Below, piece by piece: positions 40,329 to 40,622 of a DNA stretch of 40,622 nucleotides; the stretch's first letter is position 1, and every line of letters starts with the position of its first letter. Location: the NCBI RefSeq assembly GCF_001636615.1, contig NZ_LGEK01000043.1, positions 1 through 40,622 of the forward strand, in the 5' to 3' direction. The notes below the pieces were generated by a model. It made no database searches and was not told where the DNA came from. It saw only the letters and a program-made list of their open reading frames with translations. The translations under genes and the position numbers were made by a program. The stretch is from Mucilaginibacter sp. L294 (GTDB lineage Bacteria > Bacteroidota > Bacteroidia > Sphingobacteriales > Sphingobacteriaceae).

Positions 40329-40353
40329 ATTAGTTATGCGTTTAATAACTAAT
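40329..40353. promoter_or_regulatory. Inverted repeat upstream of the small membrane protein gene
   Basis: A perfect 9-bp dyad ATTAGTTAT/ATAACTAAT with a 7-base loop lies 8-32 bases before the ATG on the minus strand. It may be an operator or a leader hairpin. No TAnnTTTG box was found near it. Confidence 0.4.
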
Positions 40354-40440
40354 CATTAACCATAATATACGGCGTTTGTTTGCGTCCCGGCAAAGGTTGG
40401 ATTGCATCCATTAATATCATAAACGTGTAACATTTATGTT

Positions 40441-40561
40441 GAGGCATGTATCATTTGGCCATGAATTACGTTATTAGTCCTGTAAGTGCCTCGCATTTAC
40501 ATTGTGATAAGGTTTAGGTTGAAAGTCCCCGGGCAGCGAGTGCCCGGGGCTTTTATTTTTT
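40441..40561 (+). ncRNA. Candidate small RNA ending in an orphan terminator
   Basis: A perfect 9-bp GC-rich stem CCCCGGGCA/TGCCCGGGG (40527-40549) with a 5-base loop is followed by CTTTTATTTTTT, a strong plus-strand terminator with no plus-strand gene in front of it. Upstream, GAGGCA (40441) pairs with TGCCTC (40487), suggesting a structured RNA of about 120 bases. No promoter could be confirmed, so it could instead end a long CapA read-through transcript. Between 40354 and 40440 nothing else was seen. Confidence 0.35.
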
Positions 40562-40603
40562 AGAGCCCAATGATAGCTCTCAGTACATTTTAAGATAAAT
40601 AGC

Positions 40604-40622
40604 CTGTCTCTTATACACATCT
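40604..40622. other. Tn5/Nextera mosaic-end adapter (contig end)
   Basis: The last 19 bases, CTGTCTCTTATACACATCT, are the exact reverse complement of the Tn5 mosaic end. Together with positions 1-18 this shows an untrimmed library adapter at both ends. Confidence 0.97.

Noticed and set aside
1..40622. A 40-kb composite transposon bounded by Tn5 mosaic ends
   Set aside because: The ends are exactly at the contig termini, the content is core genes, and no transposase is present; it is library adapter.
1..40622. CRISPR arrays, tRNA or rRNA genes, prophage, toxin-antitoxin or restriction systems
   Set aside because: None was seen: there is no regular repeat-spacer pattern, no cloverleaf, and no matching protein motif; the single XRE gene has no toxin partner.

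Overview
The window looks like chromosomal DNA of a Bacteroidota bacterium, most likely family Sphingobacteriaceae (Mucilaginibacter/Pedobacter type; genus tentative). Pointers are promoter boxes of the Bacteroidota form TAnnTTTG, SusC-like CarboxypepD_reg domains ending in LNEVVVAG, a possible type IX secretion C-terminal domain, DUF4197, DUF3127, a SMUG2-type DNA glycosylase (subfamily described from Pedobacter heparinus), and weak Shine-Dalgarno sites. The coding strand alternates often and the gene content is mostly core. There are no tRNA, rRNA, CRISPR, prophage or intact IS. Both contig ends carry the Tn5/Nextera mosaic end, a library artefact, so the first gene is cut.

Layout. 1-4.1 kb: truncated FkbM methyltransferase, amidohydrolase, rlmN, comF. 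4.1-9.5 kb (minus): a 1042-residue soluble hybrid histidine kinase directly behind glyA, then scpA. 9.6-11.5 kb: dxs with a strong terminator, followed by a 590-bp gene-free stretch with four consecutive inverted repeats. 12.2-17.6 kb: a secreted M28 peptidase; a response regulator and a two-pass sensor kinase, divergent from a secreted protein with a type IX-like C-terminus. 17.7-22.9 kb: a DUF3127 protein with an SSB-like acidic tail, a THUMP RNA methyltransferase overlapping a small TonB_C-like secreted protein, an XRE regulator, an HD phosphohydrolase, an OprB-like porin and a YceI protein.

23.0-26.6 kb is a phosphate block: a PhoR-like kinase without a regulator, DUF47/PhoU-like protein, PiT phosphate transporter and a DUF4197 lipoprotein. 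TTAACAT direct repeats with 11-bp phasing lie upstream of the kinase gene and of the transporter operon and look like PHO boxes. 26.8-30.6 kb holds the most unusual module: an ECF sigma factor overlapping a membrane protein (anti-sigma-like N-terminus, CarboxypepD_reg, TonB-box-like segment, TonB_C), divergent from an exported YfbK-type VWA protein with the same CarboxypepD_reg/LNEVV head. 30.8-37.8 kb: an unknown lipoprotein, SMUG2 glycosylase, DUF885 lipoprotein peptidase, MtfA-like peptidase and pyruvate dehydrogenase E2 and E1-alpha. 38.3-40.3 kb: a NlpC/P60 hydrolase with a well-formed promoter, a CapA-like lipoprotein and a small membrane protein.

Many intergenic gaps are filled by short imperfect inverted repeats of several different sequence families. 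Some supply a stop codon or extend an open frame, so gene boundaries near them need care. All coordinates and motifs were read by eye; no database search was run.
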